Of a DNA stretch of 64,000 nucleotides, positions 56,855 to 64,000 are shown piece by piece. The DNA is taken from assembly GCF_017488845.2 (NCBI RefSeq), contig NZ_CP083370.1, positions 434,001 through 498,000 on the forward strand, read 5' to 3'. This stretch comes from Ensifer canadensis (GTDB lineage Bacteria > Pseudomonadota > Alphaproteobacteria > Rhizobiales > Rhizobiaceae). The position numbers were made by a program, and so were the translations under genes. How positions within the stretch are numbered: position 1 is the stretch's first letter; each line of letters starts with the position of its first letter. Under the pieces are notes generated by a model that saw nothing but the letters and a program-made list of their open reading frames with translations, had not been told where the DNA came from and did no database searches.

Positions 56855-57639
56855 AGTGCGCCTCCGTCAATGATCATCGTTTGGGCCGTCATGCCCATGG
56901 AACTGTTGGACGCCAGGTAAAGGCATGGGCCGACGAGGTCCTCGGCGGTCAGGCTTCGCTTCAGGCATTGTTTCTCCAGCATCGCTGCAATCGCCGTTTC
57001 GTCGAGCCAGAGTTTCTTTTGGCGCTCGGTAACGATCATGCCGGGTAGGATCGCATTGACGCGGATATTGTCGGGGCCAAGCTTGCCGGCAAGCGACTTC
57101 GTCAATCCGATGATGCCCGCCTTGGCCGTCGCATAGGCGGGGATTTCCGCCATGTTGAGCAGGAAGGCGATCGACGAGAAGTTGACGATCGATCCGCCGC
57201 CGGCCCGGCGCATATGCGGCGCTATCGCCTGGCTCATGAAGAACAGGTGCCTGAGATTGACGGCCTGGCTTTCGTCCCAGCTCTCTTCGGTGACGCTTTC
57301 GAGCGGCTGCCGGTCGTCGCGTGCGGCATTGTTGACGAGCACGTGGATCGCGCCAAGTGTCGCCGCGGCCGTTTCGGCGGCTGTCCTCAATGCCTCGATA
57401 TCGCGCAGGTCGGCATGAATGAAGAGCGGCCTATATCCGGCCTCGACAGAAAGCCTGTCGGCGAGCTCCCGGCTTGCCGCCTCGTCGATGTCGACGAAGG
57501 CGACGTGCGCCCCTTGACGAACGAAACCTTCGACGAGTGCCGCACCGATGCCGGCGCCACCGCCGGTGACAAGGATACAGCGATCCCTCAGGTCGTGAAA
57601 TTGGGCCGCAGGCAACGGCATCGGTCGGGCACTCCCCAT
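56851..57639 (-). CDS. SDR-family sugar dehydrogenase (galactose 1-dehydrogenase type)
   Basis: 262 aa. Rossmann motif VTGGGAGIGAA, NNAARDD, active-site Ser in NFSSIAF and YATAK. In this operon the expected reaction is oxidation of an aldose to its lactone, the first step of the De Ley-Doudoroff pathway. SDR substrate specificity cannot be read from sequence; L-arabinose or L-fucose are alternatives. First gene of the operon, divergent from the IclR gene. Start may be 57639 or 57621. Confidence 0.88.
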   Translation of the reverse strand: MGSARPMPLPAAQFHDLRDRCILVTGGGAGIGAALVEGFVRQGAHVAFVDIDEAASRELADRLSVEAGYRPLFIHADLRDIEALRTAAETAAATLGAIHVLVNNAARDDRQPLESVTEESWDESQAVNLRHLFFMSQAIAPHMRRAGGGSIVNFSSIAFLLNMAEIPAYATAKAGIIGLTKSLAGKLGPDNIRVNAILPGMIVTERQKKLWLDETAIAAMLEKQCLKRSLTAEDLVGPCLYLASNSSMGMTAQTMIIDGGAL

Positions 57640-57672
57640 TCGCGCCGTCCCGGCACGCTTGCAGGTTTCTTT

Positions 57673-57689
57673 GTTCCAATATGTGGAAC
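57673..57689. promoter_or_regulatory. Probable IclR-type operator
   Basis: GTTCCA-ATATG-TGGAAC, a perfect 6-5-6 dyad 34 bp upstream of the SDR start and 100 bp upstream of the IclR start. A further half site, ATGGAAT, lies at 57703-57709. IclR-family operators are often of the form TGGAA near-palindromes. Confidence 0.6.
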
Positions 57690-57788
57690 GTGATTTTATT
57701 ATATGGAATTATCGGGCGACGGCGGTTATCTTGTCAAGATAGGATGGCGGACCTTGGACCTTGATGGGACCGGAATGATGCGAGCGAC

Positions 57789-58601
57789 ATGAGCGAAGAC
57801 CTGGCAGTGTTTGAGGATGGTGAGGTGGCGGGTACCGGCACGCTCGGCAAGGCCATGGCCGTTCTTGAGGCCGTTGTGATGGCGGATGGGCCGCAGCGTT
57901 TCACCGACATCCTTGCCCGATCCGGCCAGCCGCGCGGAACCTTGCATCGGCTGCTCAGCCATCTCGTCGAGGAAGGGCTGCTCGTGCAGCGGCGCGATCT
58001 CTGCTACGAGCCGGGCCTGCGCCTGCTCACACTTGCCTATCGCTCCTGGTCCAGCAATCGCTTCCGCGACGTTGCTGAACCGCATCTTCGCAGCCTGCAC
58101 GAGTTGACGGGTGAGACTGTGCATCTCGGCATCCTCAGGGAAACCGAGATCGTCTATGTCGACAAGGTCGAAAGCCGGCAGACGGTGCGCATGAGTTCGC
58201 AGATCGGCAAGGCCTCTCCCGTCTATTGCACCGGCATCGGCAAGGCGGCGCTGTCGCTGTTGCCGCAACCGGAACTGGAGCGGCTTGTTGCAAAAATGGC
58301 GTTCCACGCGTTCACCCCGCATACGCATCGCTCGGCCGAAACGTTGCTGGCGGAGATTGCGGACATTCGCCGCGACGGACGCGCTTTCGATCGGGAAGAA
58401 CATGAGATAGAGATCCGTTGCGTGGCTGCGCCGATCCGTGTTTCGGGTAGCGATCTGACGGCTGGAATCTCGGTTACGGGACCGGCCTATCGGGTGAGCA
58501 TGGAGCAACTGGCCGCCTGGTCGGGGGCGGTACGGACGGCGGCGGCGGCGATCGGGGAGGAGGCCGCGATTCGCCTCGGTCCGGGCCGCGGTGGACCTTG
58601 A
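57789..58601 (+). CDS. IclR-family transcriptional regulator
   Basis: 270 aa. N-terminal winged helix (about residues 18-80: TLGKAMAVLEAVVMADGPQRFTDIL, SGQPRGTLHRLLSHLVEEGLL) and an IclR effector domain (about 95-255: ETVHLGILRETEIVYVDKVES, CTGIGKAALSLLP). Divergent from the sugar-catabolic operon and the natural candidate for its repressor, with an aldonate or keto-deoxy acid as inducer (inference). Confidence 0.93.
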   Translation: MSEDLAVFEDGEVAGTGTLGKAMAVLEAVVMADGPQRFTDILARSGQPRGTLHRLLSHLVEEGLLVQRRDLCYEPGLRLLTLAYRSWSSNRFRDVAEPHLRSLHELTGETVHLGILRETEIVYVDKVESRQTVRMSSQIGKASPVYCTGIGKAALSLLPQPELERLVAKMAFHAFTPHTHRSAETLLAEIADIRRDGRAFDREEHEIEIRCVAAPIRVSGSDLTAGISVTGPAYRVSMEQLAAWSGAVRTAAAAIGEEAAIRLGPGRGGP

Positions 58602-58794
58602 GTTCACTTTACGGTAAATTAGAAACTTCGACTGGACGTAGTGTTCCAAGCTCGATAACGTTAATATATCAGACTCGCTTCGCGGTTCCCGCGGACAGAG
58701 TTGATTATGACATTGATAGAAATTTTGACGTGATCTTCATGCGGCGTCAGCGGCCGTGCTCCTCCCCGGAGCTGGATGTGGAGAAGGGCGGAAG

Positions 58795-59535
58795 ATGATA
58801 GATTTCAGCGCGAATATGGCGTCATTGATGCTTCCTGACGGACGGTCCGTGAGGGGGCCGATTTGTTGCGAGGACGATATCAGACGGGTGATCGGCCAGG
58901 TTGCGGAGGCCTACGGCTTCCGTGGTTTCCTTGTGCTCGCCGTTCCGGATACCGGCTGTAACAGCCTTGAGGACAACGCCATCATGACGACCTATCCGGT
59001 CGAGTTCCTGAAAGGCTACGACAGCGCTGGCCTGATCAATGGCAGCCCTGTGATCCAGCGTCTGCGCCGCAGCACCATACCGTTTACCTATGATGCCCAT
59101 CAACTGGCGCGCCGCCGCGCCGATGGCAAGGGCGACGCGGCCATCTGCGTCTTTGAGCAGGCGGGCATGCCGCGCGGCATCTATCTGCCGGTGCACGACG
59201 CTGGCGGCCACCGGGCTGCGATTGCCTTTGGCGGCGACCGCCCTGTGGTGTCGAACGACGAGATGCAGGAACTCAATCTGTGGGCCGGTATTCTGTTCAG
59301 CAAGCTGGCCGAGGTGCGTGAGCGCGGGCGACGCGGCTCGGGAAGCCTGTCGCGCCGCGAGGTCGAATGCCTGCGCTGGGCCGCCGCCGGCAAGACCACG
59401 AGCGAGATGGCGCGCATCCTGGCGCTATCGGAGTATACGGTGAACCACTATCTCAACCGGGCGACGCGAAAGCTGGATTCGGTCAATCGCGTGCAAACGG
59501 TCGTCAAGGCCATGCGTGCCGGTTTGATCAACTGA
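58795..59535 (+). CDS. LuxR-type regulator, first of a tandem pair
   Basis: 246 aa. An N-terminal autoinducer-binding-type domain (about 20-165) precedes a LuxR/FixJ helix-turn-helix (about 180-240: LSRREVECLRWAAAGKTTSEMARILALSEYTVNHYLNRATRKLD). The ligand pocket lacks the usual canonical set I would expect in acyl-homoserine-lactone receptors, and no luxI is in the window, so it is a LuxR solo. Start at ATG 58795 after GGAAG. Confidence 0.9.
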   Translation: MIDFSANMASLMLPDGRSVRGPICCEDDIRRVIGQVAEAYGFRGFLVLAVPDTGCNSLEDNAIMTTYPVEFLKGYDSAGLINGSPVIQRLRRSTIPFTYDAHQLARRRADGKGDAAICVFEQAGMPRGIYLPVHDAGGHRAAIAFGGDRPVVSNDEMQELNLWAGILFSKLAEVRERGRRGSGSLSRREVECLRWAAAGKTTSEMARILALSEYTVNHYLNRATRKLDSVNRVQTVVKAMRAGLIN

Positions 59536-59716
59536 GAATTGGCACATCCTGCACATCAAAGCTGGATGCTGCGGCATGGCGCAGGTCGCTTGTAGGGAAA
59601 TACACAGGCTTTTGGGCGCGTAGGGCAGGGAATCTCGATCATCTGTTGGCATTGGCCTGCAGGTCGGTCTATTTGATAGTTGATGAATGCCATGGAACGC
59701 GCGAATGCAGGATACG

Positions 59717-60460
59717 ATGACCACCGGGACGACTGACGCAGATCTGCCCCGGGGCGGTGATTTCGCGTCCGAGATCGCAAAACTGGAGACCCAGTTCGAC
59801 ATCATCCGCTATATGCGGCGGATCACGCAGATGTTCGGCTTCAAAACCTTTCTCATCTGTTCGATCCCTTCCATTGATGTCGAGCGCCTGGCGGCAACCA
59901 CGGTCATTTCCAATATGCCGGCAGAGCTGCTCAACAAATATGACAGCCTGTCGATGCTGCGCTTCAGCACCGGCGTCAAGCGGCTGCGGGAAACGACGAC
60001 GCCGTTCCAGGTGACGCTCGATGCCTGGGAAGGCGAGGGCGGCAAGCCCGATTCAGCCCGGGAATACATTGCGATGCTGCGCGAGAACGCCATCTTCCAG
60101 GCCAGCTACTTCCCGGTGCATGACGCCGAAGGCGGCCGTGGCGCCGTCATCCTGATGGGGCCGGAAGCCGAACTGCCGATGACGGTGATCATGGAACTGC
60201 AGATGATCGCGATCCATGTCTACAACCGGTTGGCCGAGATCGGTTCCGTGTGGAAGAACAGCAGTGCGTCGCTGTCCGAGCGCGAGATCCAGTGCCTGAG
60301 CTGGACGGCGGCGGGAAAGACCAGCGCCGAGATTGCCGGCATTCTCGGCCTCTCCGAGCACACGGTGAACCACTACCTCAACCACGTCACCAAGAAGCTC
60401 GACGCGGTGAACCGGACGCAGGCCGTCGTCAAGGCGATGAAGAAGGGCTACATCAGCTAG
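59717..60460 (+). CDS. LuxR-type regulator, second of a tandem pair
   Basis: 247 aa, paralogous to its upstream neighbour: same two-domain order, LSEREIQCLSWTAAGKTSAEIAGILGLSEHTVNHYLNHVTKKLDAVNRTQAVVKAM at the C terminus. The N-terminal domains differ more (IIRYMRRITQMFGFKTFLICSIP). Such pairs may act as heterodimers, as VisN/VisR do (inference). Starts at 59687, 59705 and 59717 are in frame; 59717 has AGGAT close upstream. Confidence 0.9.
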   Translation: MTTGTTDADLPRGGDFASEIAKLETQFDIIRYMRRITQMFGFKTFLICSIPSIDVERLAATTVISNMPAELLNKYDSLSMLRFSTGVKRLRETTTPFQVTLDAWEGEGGKPDSAREYIAMLRENAIFQASYFPVHDAEGGRGAVILMGPEAELPMTVIMELQMIAIHVYNRLAEIGSVWKNSSASLSEREIQCLSWTAAGKTSAEIAGILGLSEHTVNHYLNHVTKKLDAVNRTQAVVKAMKKGYIS

Positions 60461-60651
60461 CCGTCGTTCGGCGCGACGGGCCCGAAGCCTTTCGCCCCGT
60501 CTTCCGCGTGGGTCACAGCTGAAAGATGCACCGATCCTGTGCGGATTTGAGACCATTGCCCATAAACTGGGCAGATGCTCTCGGGGTCTCGGGCAACCAA
60601 CGCCGCATCTAATCCACTGAAAATATTCGCTTTTTTGTTCTTCCTCGAATC

Positions 60652-60667
60652 TGGCACGCATCCTGCA
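60652..60667 (+). promoter_or_regulatory. Candidate sigma-54 promoter
   Basis: TGGCACG-CATC-CTGCA against the consensus TGGCACG-N4-TTGCW: one mismatch, with the essential GG and GC ten bases apart. About 108 bp upstream, at 60527-60543, TGCACC-GATCC-TGTGCG matches 10 of 12 bases of an NtrC site and sits at a normal enhancer distance. Expected start of transcription is near 60679. Confidence 0.6.
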
Positions 60668-60678
60668 TTGCTAGATGC

Positions 60679-60818
60679 ATGTCCAGAGGGGACTAAAAAC
60701 AAGACAGCGCCCAAGAAGGTCGCGACAAAAAGGGCCGCCACCCAACCCCGTGTGATCCCTGGATCACGCTTGTGATTCCGGATGTACGGACACCAGGGTG
60801 AGTGGCGGCCCTGCTTTT
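60679..60818 (+). ncRNA. Candidate structured small RNA ending in an intrinsic terminator
   Basis: From the sigma-54 promoter to a terminator is about 140 nt. The 3' part folds as an 11-bp closing stem, AGGGCCGCCAC (60731-60741) with GTGGCGGCCCT (60802-60812), followed by GCTTTTT. Inside it is a perfect hairpin, GTGATCC-CT-GGATCAC (60752-60767), and a short one, TCCG/CGGA (60777-60790). No good protein is encoded. It lies between the LuxR pair and mrp. It could instead be a leader of mrp, but the terminator argues for a separate RNA. Confidence 0.5.
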
Positions 60819-60863
60819 TCCGTTATGTCGCATTGGCGAAGCGCCCTGCCTCGATTATCTAAG

Positions 60864-60881
60864 GGATAACAAACGTTATCC
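60864..60881. promoter_or_regulatory. Perfect palindrome in the mrp promoter region
   Basis: GGATAAC-AAAC-GTTATCC, 7-4-7, ending 28 bp before the mrp start codon. It is flanked by ATCT and AGAT, which extend the symmetry imperfectly. It looks like a repressor operator overlapping the mrp promoter; the regulator is unknown. Confidence 0.55.
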
Positions 60882-60909
60882 AAGAGATAGCAGAGAATGA
60901 GAGGGCGCG

Positions 60910-62070
60910 ATGCCGGAAGTCACCAGAGACGTGGTTCTTGATAAGCTGCGAACGGTCCGCGGACCGGACATGGAAGGCAACATCGTCGAGCTTGGGCTCG
61001 TGTCGGATGTCTTCATTTCGGATGGCAAGGCCTATTTCTCGATCACCGTTCCGGCCGATCGGGCCAAGGAACTGGAGCCGATGCGCGCAGCCGCAGAGCG
61101 CGTGGTGCGGGAAATCCCGGGAATCAGCGCGGCGATGGTCGCTCTGACGGCCGACCGCAAGGCAGCACCAGCGGCAGCCCCGGTACAGCGTCCGCAACCG
61201 GCCGGCGCCCATGCCGGTCATGCCCATGGCCAGCGTCCGGCCGGCGGCGCGCCCGCCAAGGCAGGCATTCCCGGCGTTGGCGCAATCATCGCCGTCGCCT
61301 CCGGCAAGGGCGGCGTCGGCAAATCCACCACATCGGTCAATCTGGCGCTGGCGCTGAAGGCCAACGGCCTGAAAGTCGGCCTGCTCGACGCCGACATCTA
61401 TGGCCCGTCGATGCCGCGCCTCCTGAAGATTTCCGGCCGGCCGCAGCAGATCGAGGGCCGGATGATCCGCCCGATGGAAAACTACGGCCTCAAGGTCATG
61501 TCCATGGGCTTCCTCGTTGACGAGGAAGTGGCGATGATCTGGCGCGGCCCGATGATCCAGTCGGCGCTGTTGCAGATGCTGCGCGAAGTCGCCTGGGGTG
61601 ATCTCGATGTGCTGGTTGTCGATATGCCGCCAGGCACCGGCGACGCGCAATTGACCATGGCACAGCAAGTTCCACTCGCCGGCGCGGTGATCGTCTCGAC
61701 GCCGCAGGACCTGGCGCTCATCGATGCCCGAAAAGGGCTGGCGATGTTCCGCAAGGTTGAAGTGCCGGTGCTCGGCATCATCGAGAACATGAGCTATTTC
61801 GTCGCGCCGGACACCGGCAAGCGCTACGACATTTTCGGCCATGGCGGCGCGCGCAAGGAGGCCGAGCGCATCGGCGTACCCTTCCTCGGCGAAGTGCCGT
61901 TGACCATGGGCATCCGCGAAACATCCGATGCGGGCACGCCTCTGGTCGTTTCCGATGCAGACGGCGAGATCGCCCGCATCTATCGCGACATCGCGACCAA
62001 GGTCTGGGCTGAGGTTTTGGCTGCCCGCGACGACAAGAGCCGTGCAATGCCGAGCATCGTCTTCGAATAG
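60910..62070 (+). CDS. mrp: Iron-sulfur cluster carrier Mrp/ApbC (ParA-type ATPase)
   Basis: 386 aa. An N-terminal MIP18/DUF59 domain (about 5-85), an Ala/His/Gly-rich linker (about 90-125), then a P-loop ATPase (VASGKGGVGKSTTSVNLALAL; LLDADIYGPSMPRLL; VVDMPPGTGDAQLT). Mrp proteins bind and pass on Fe-S clusters. The CxxC that usually follows ENMS-x-F is replaced: ENMSYFVAPDTGKRYDIFGHGG. Confidence 0.94.
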   Translation: MPEVTRDVVLDKLRTVRGPDMEGNIVELGLVSDVFISDGKAYFSITVPADRAKELEPMRAAAERVVREIPGISAAMVALTADRKAAPAAAPVQRPQPAGAHAGHAHGQRPAGGAPAKAGIPGVGAIIAVASGKGGVGKSTTSVNLALALKANGLKVGLLDADIYGPSMPRLLKISGRPQQIEGRMIRPMENYGLKVMSMGFLVDEEVAMIWRGPMIQSALLQMLREVAWGDLDVLVVDMPPGTGDAQLTMAQQVPLAGAVIVSTPQDLALIDARKGLAMFRKVEVPVLGIIENMSYFVAPDTGKRYDIFGHGGARKEAERIGVPFLGEVPLTMGIRETSDAGTPLVVSDADGEIARIYRDIATKVWAEVLAARDDKSRAMPSIVFE

Positions 62071-62493
62071 GCCTTCATCCAGCTTCGTCGGACGCCATCG
62101 TTGCGGTGGCAGCCCGACTTGGCGGTCGCCTGCTGCAGCCCCCTGGAATAGCGGCACAATTTTGTCCGCGCCCCGATTTCGATTCGGCGAAACATGCAGT
62201 AGGGTGACGCCGGAACAGTAGACGGCGCCTGTGTCATGTATCGAGGGGGCATTGATTTTGCGTCTGTATTGCGCCATATGCCGTGCCGCACTTGCGAAGG
62301 TGCCCAACTTAGCGCCCTCTCGCTGGAGATCTTGTCCTCCCGCGACGACCGAGTTGAGGATTTTGTCCTGACTGGCGGAACGCTTCATCCGATGGAATTC
62401 GATTGTGGGAATACTGTGGCGCCGATGCGGTTGCTCACTTTCGCTCGGGTTCGCACCTCTGCCCAGGGCCGCAGCTGCGGGAAGGGCGCCTGA
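62071..62493. other. 423-bp gap before the CorA-type gene
   Basis: No firm feature. A possible 85-codon frame (62236-62493, MYRGGIDFASVLRHMPCRTC...) ends just before the corA-like start codon, but composition and lack of a recognisable domain leave it doubtful. The piece AAACATGCAGTAG (62190-62202) equals the end of family C elements and may be a remnant of one. Confidence 0.4.
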
Positions 62494-63471
62494 ATGATCA
62501 CGGGCTATTGCTCCAACGGTGAGACTGTCACCCTGTCGGTGGCGGATGAGCTCGTTGCCCTGCGGCCAGATATCGTTTGGGTCGACCTCGTCGAGCCGAG
62601 CAAGGCCGAGGATCTGATGATGGAGAAGCTTCTGGGCATCTCGATCCCGACACGCGACGACCTGAAGGACATCGAGCCGTCGAGCCGGCTCTATACCGAG
62701 GCCGATGCCGTGTTCATGACGGCGTCGCTGGTCTATCGTTCGGAAACCGATATTCCCGATCTCACCGACGTTGCCTTCATCCTGCATGGCGGGCGTCTTG
62801 TGACCATTCGCTACGCCGAACCGCGTGCCTTCGCCCTCTTCAAGGCGGCAATGCATCGGATTCCGGGCGGCTGTCCGAACGGTGTGGTGATGCTGACCCG
62901 GTTGCTCGAAACGATTGCCGACCGCACTGCCGAAATTCTCGAGCAGGCCGTGGGCAAGATCGACGATCTGTCGCTGCAGGTCTTTGGCGACAAGGCAGTC
63001 GTCAAACGTCGTCCGCCGCATTTTCTGGAAGCGCGCCTGCGCGATGTCGCCGGCCATCACCGGCTGGTCGCCAAGACCCGCGATAGCCTCGCGTCGCTCT
63101 CGCGCCTGTTGACCTTCGTCTACACCGTTCCCGAGGTCCAGGCGGACAAGGACAGCCGCGAACTTTGCCGCTCGATCTCGCGCGACATCCAGACATTGTC
63201 GGAACATGCGTCGTTCATCTCCGGCAACATCACCTTCCTGCTCGACGCCTCTCTCGGCCTCATCAATGTCGAGCAGAATGCCATCATCAAGATTTTCTCG
63301 ATCGCTTCGGTGGTATTGTTGCCGCCGACGCTGGTCGCTTCCGTCTACGGCATGAACTTTCGCGTCATGCCGGAACTCGAATGGCCGCTCGGCTATCCCT
63401 GGGCGCTGGCTGCCATGGTGATATCCGCCGTGATACCGTTTTTCTTCTTTCGCTGGAAAGGCTGGCTGTAA
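62494..63471 (+). CDS. CorA-family magnesium/metal transporter
   Basis: 325 aa. A long cytoplasmic domain, then two C-terminal membrane helices with the signature YGMNF between them ([45 protein letters not shown]). The end RWKGWL is the usual short basic tail. Mg2+ is the default substrate, but Co2+ or Ni2+ uptake or Zn2+ efflux are known for relatives. The gene starts at ATG 62494; kup begins 17 bases after its stop. Confidence 0.92.
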   Translation: MITGYCSNGETVTLSVADELVALRPDIVWVDLVEPSKAEDLMMEKLLGISIPTRDDLKDIEPSSRLYTEADAVFMTASLVYRSETDIPDLTDVAFILHGGRLVTIRYAEPRAFALFKAAMHRIPGGCPNGVVMLTRLLETIADRTAEILEQAVGKIDDLSLQVFGDKAVVKRRPPHFLEARLRDVAGHHRLVAKTRDSLASLSRLLTFVYTVPEVQADKDSRELCRSISRDIQTLSEHASFISGNITFLLDASLGLINVEQNAIIKIFSIASVVLLPPTLVASVYGMNFRVMPELEWPLGYPWALAAMVISAVIPFFFFRWKGWL

Positions 63472-63488
63472 CAGCCTGTAGGACACGC

Positions 63489-64000
63489 ATGACCCAATCG
63501 CATGCCCCTTCCACACAAGGGTCGAAAGACCTGCGCCGGCTGCTCGTCCTCGGCCTCGGCTCCATCGGCGTCGTCTATGGCGATATCGGCACCAGCCCGC
63601 TCTACGCGTTTCGCGAAGCGCTGCGCCCGGTGTCCCACGACGGCGTCACCGATGTCGAAATCATCGGCCTGATCTCGCTGATGATCTGGACGCTGACGAT
63701 CATCGTCACGATCAAATATGTGCTGTTTCTGCTGCGCGCCGACAACCAGGGGGAGGGCGGCACGCTCTCGCTGCTGGCGCTGCTGATGAAAACGGGGAAT
63801 GGCCACACGGCCATCCTGTTCTTCATGGGCATTGCCGGTGCCGCGCTGTTCATCGGCGATGCGATGATCACGCCGGCTCTGTCAGTGCTTTCGGCCGTCG
63901 AGGGCTTGAAACTCGTGACCCCGGCGCTGTCGGACTATGTCGTTCCCATTGCCGTGGTCATCCTGCTCTTGATGTTTGCCGTGCAGTCCAAGGGCACGGC
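63489..64000 (+). CDS. kup: KUP-family potassium uptake protein, N-terminal part (runs off the window)
   Basis: 170 codons, open to the window end. Starts [19 protein letters not shown] and has the KUP signature [13 protein letters not shown], then [16 protein letters not shown] and [17 protein letters not shown]. Kup proteins are proton-coupled K+ importers with about twelve membrane helices; the C-terminal part is outside the window. It lies close behind the CorA-type gene on the same strand, so an ion-transport unit is likely. Confidence 0.95.
   Translation, partial: MTQSHAPSTQGSKDLRRLLVLGLGSIGVVYGDIGTSPLYAFREALRPVSHDGVTDVEIIGLISLMIWTLTIIVTIKYVLFLLRADNQGEGGTLSLLALLMKTGNGHTAILFFMGIAGAALFIGDAMITPALSVLSAVEGLKLVTPALSDYVVPIAVVILLLMFAVQSKGT

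Noticed and set aside
59540..59553. TGGCACATCCTGCA after the first LuxR gene, resembling a sigma-54 promoter
   Set aside because: The GG and GC are only eight bases apart; sigma-54 needs ten. It resembles the real candidate at 60652 but with two bases missing.
60575..60775. 66-codon frame covering the candidate small RNA
   Set aside because: Starts upstream of the predicted promoter, no good ribosome-binding site, and stops inside the terminator structure; better explained as non-coding.
62236..62493. 85-codon frame before the CorA-type gene
   Set aside because: No domain or convincing ribosome-binding site; kept only as a remark in the intergenic entry.
60859..63516. 885-codon open frame on the minus strand across mrp and the CorA-type gene
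   Set aside because: It is antisense to two clear genes, its protein has no recognisable domain, and long antisense frames are expected in G+C-rich coding DNA.

Overview
The window is a compact, G+C-rich, gene-dense piece of chromosome from an alphaproteobacterium of the Rhizobiaceae, most likely the Sinorhizobium/Ensifer group. The evidence is a hisS-hisZ-hisG operon with short-form HisG, a groESL operon under a CIRCE element, several families of rhizobial intergenic palindromic elements, alphaproteobacterial protein families (DUF4170, DUF2093, HisZ, the TIGR01459-type HAD protein), and two LuxR-type genes beside mrp. No IS, prophage, CRISPR array, tRNA or rRNA was seen, so the region looks like core chromosome. 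All identities come from reading the sequence; no database search was run.

Layout. 1-3.7 kb: glycolate oxidase glcD (cut by the window edge), glcE, a small membrane protein and glcF, ending in a strong bidirectional terminator. 3.7-7.3 kb: two L,D-transpeptidases, the 3-methyladenine glycosylase tag, and a DUF305 gene with a Cys/His-rich secreted partner. 7.4-13 kb: hisS-hisZ-hisG, a glutathione S-transferase gene broken by two separate lesions, and a ferredoxin-reductase-like flavoprotein. 13-19.6 kb: a large MHYT-PAS-GGDEF-EAL protein, a small unknown gene, and groES-groEL with a 105-bp tandem repeat just beyond the groEL stop. 20-30.3 kb: HAD hydrolase, ribF, ileS, lipoprotein, GNAT, tadA, an RluB-type pseudouridine synthase with a long repetitive basic tail, rsmD and a patatin-like lipase. 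30.4-42 kb: a Kef-type antiporter, pmbA, an inositol-monophosphatase-family gene, DUF4170, waaA, then three genes (HAD, DUF2938, ArsR-rhodanese) lying between waaA and lpxK, then DUF2093 and mutL.

42-46.5 kb carries a PAS-PAS-receiver protein without a kinase domain next to a degenerate-GGDEF/intact-EAL phosphodiesterase. 45.5-50.3 kb is a LysR regulator divergent from a non-pyrrolysine MttB-family methyltransferase and a TMADH/DgcA/StcD-like flavoenzyme, probably for catabolism of a methylated amine. 50.3-52.4 kb holds a PRC-barrel protein and a multi-pass membrane protein with an EEISW...NLHN signature. 52.5-58.6 kb is a complete set of enzyme classes for a De Ley-Doudoroff (galactose-type) pathway with a divergent IclR regulator. 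58.8-60.5 kb has two tandem LuxR-type genes with no luxI. 60.6-64 kb has a candidate sigma-54-driven small RNA, mrp, a CorA-type transporter and the start of kup.

The most interesting items are the candidate sigma-54 small RNA upstream of mrp, the doubly broken GST gene, the 105-bp groEL 3' repeat, the MttB/flavoenzyme pair lacking a local corrinoid protein and one Fe-S cysteine, and several strong palindromes that look like operators for adjacent regulators.
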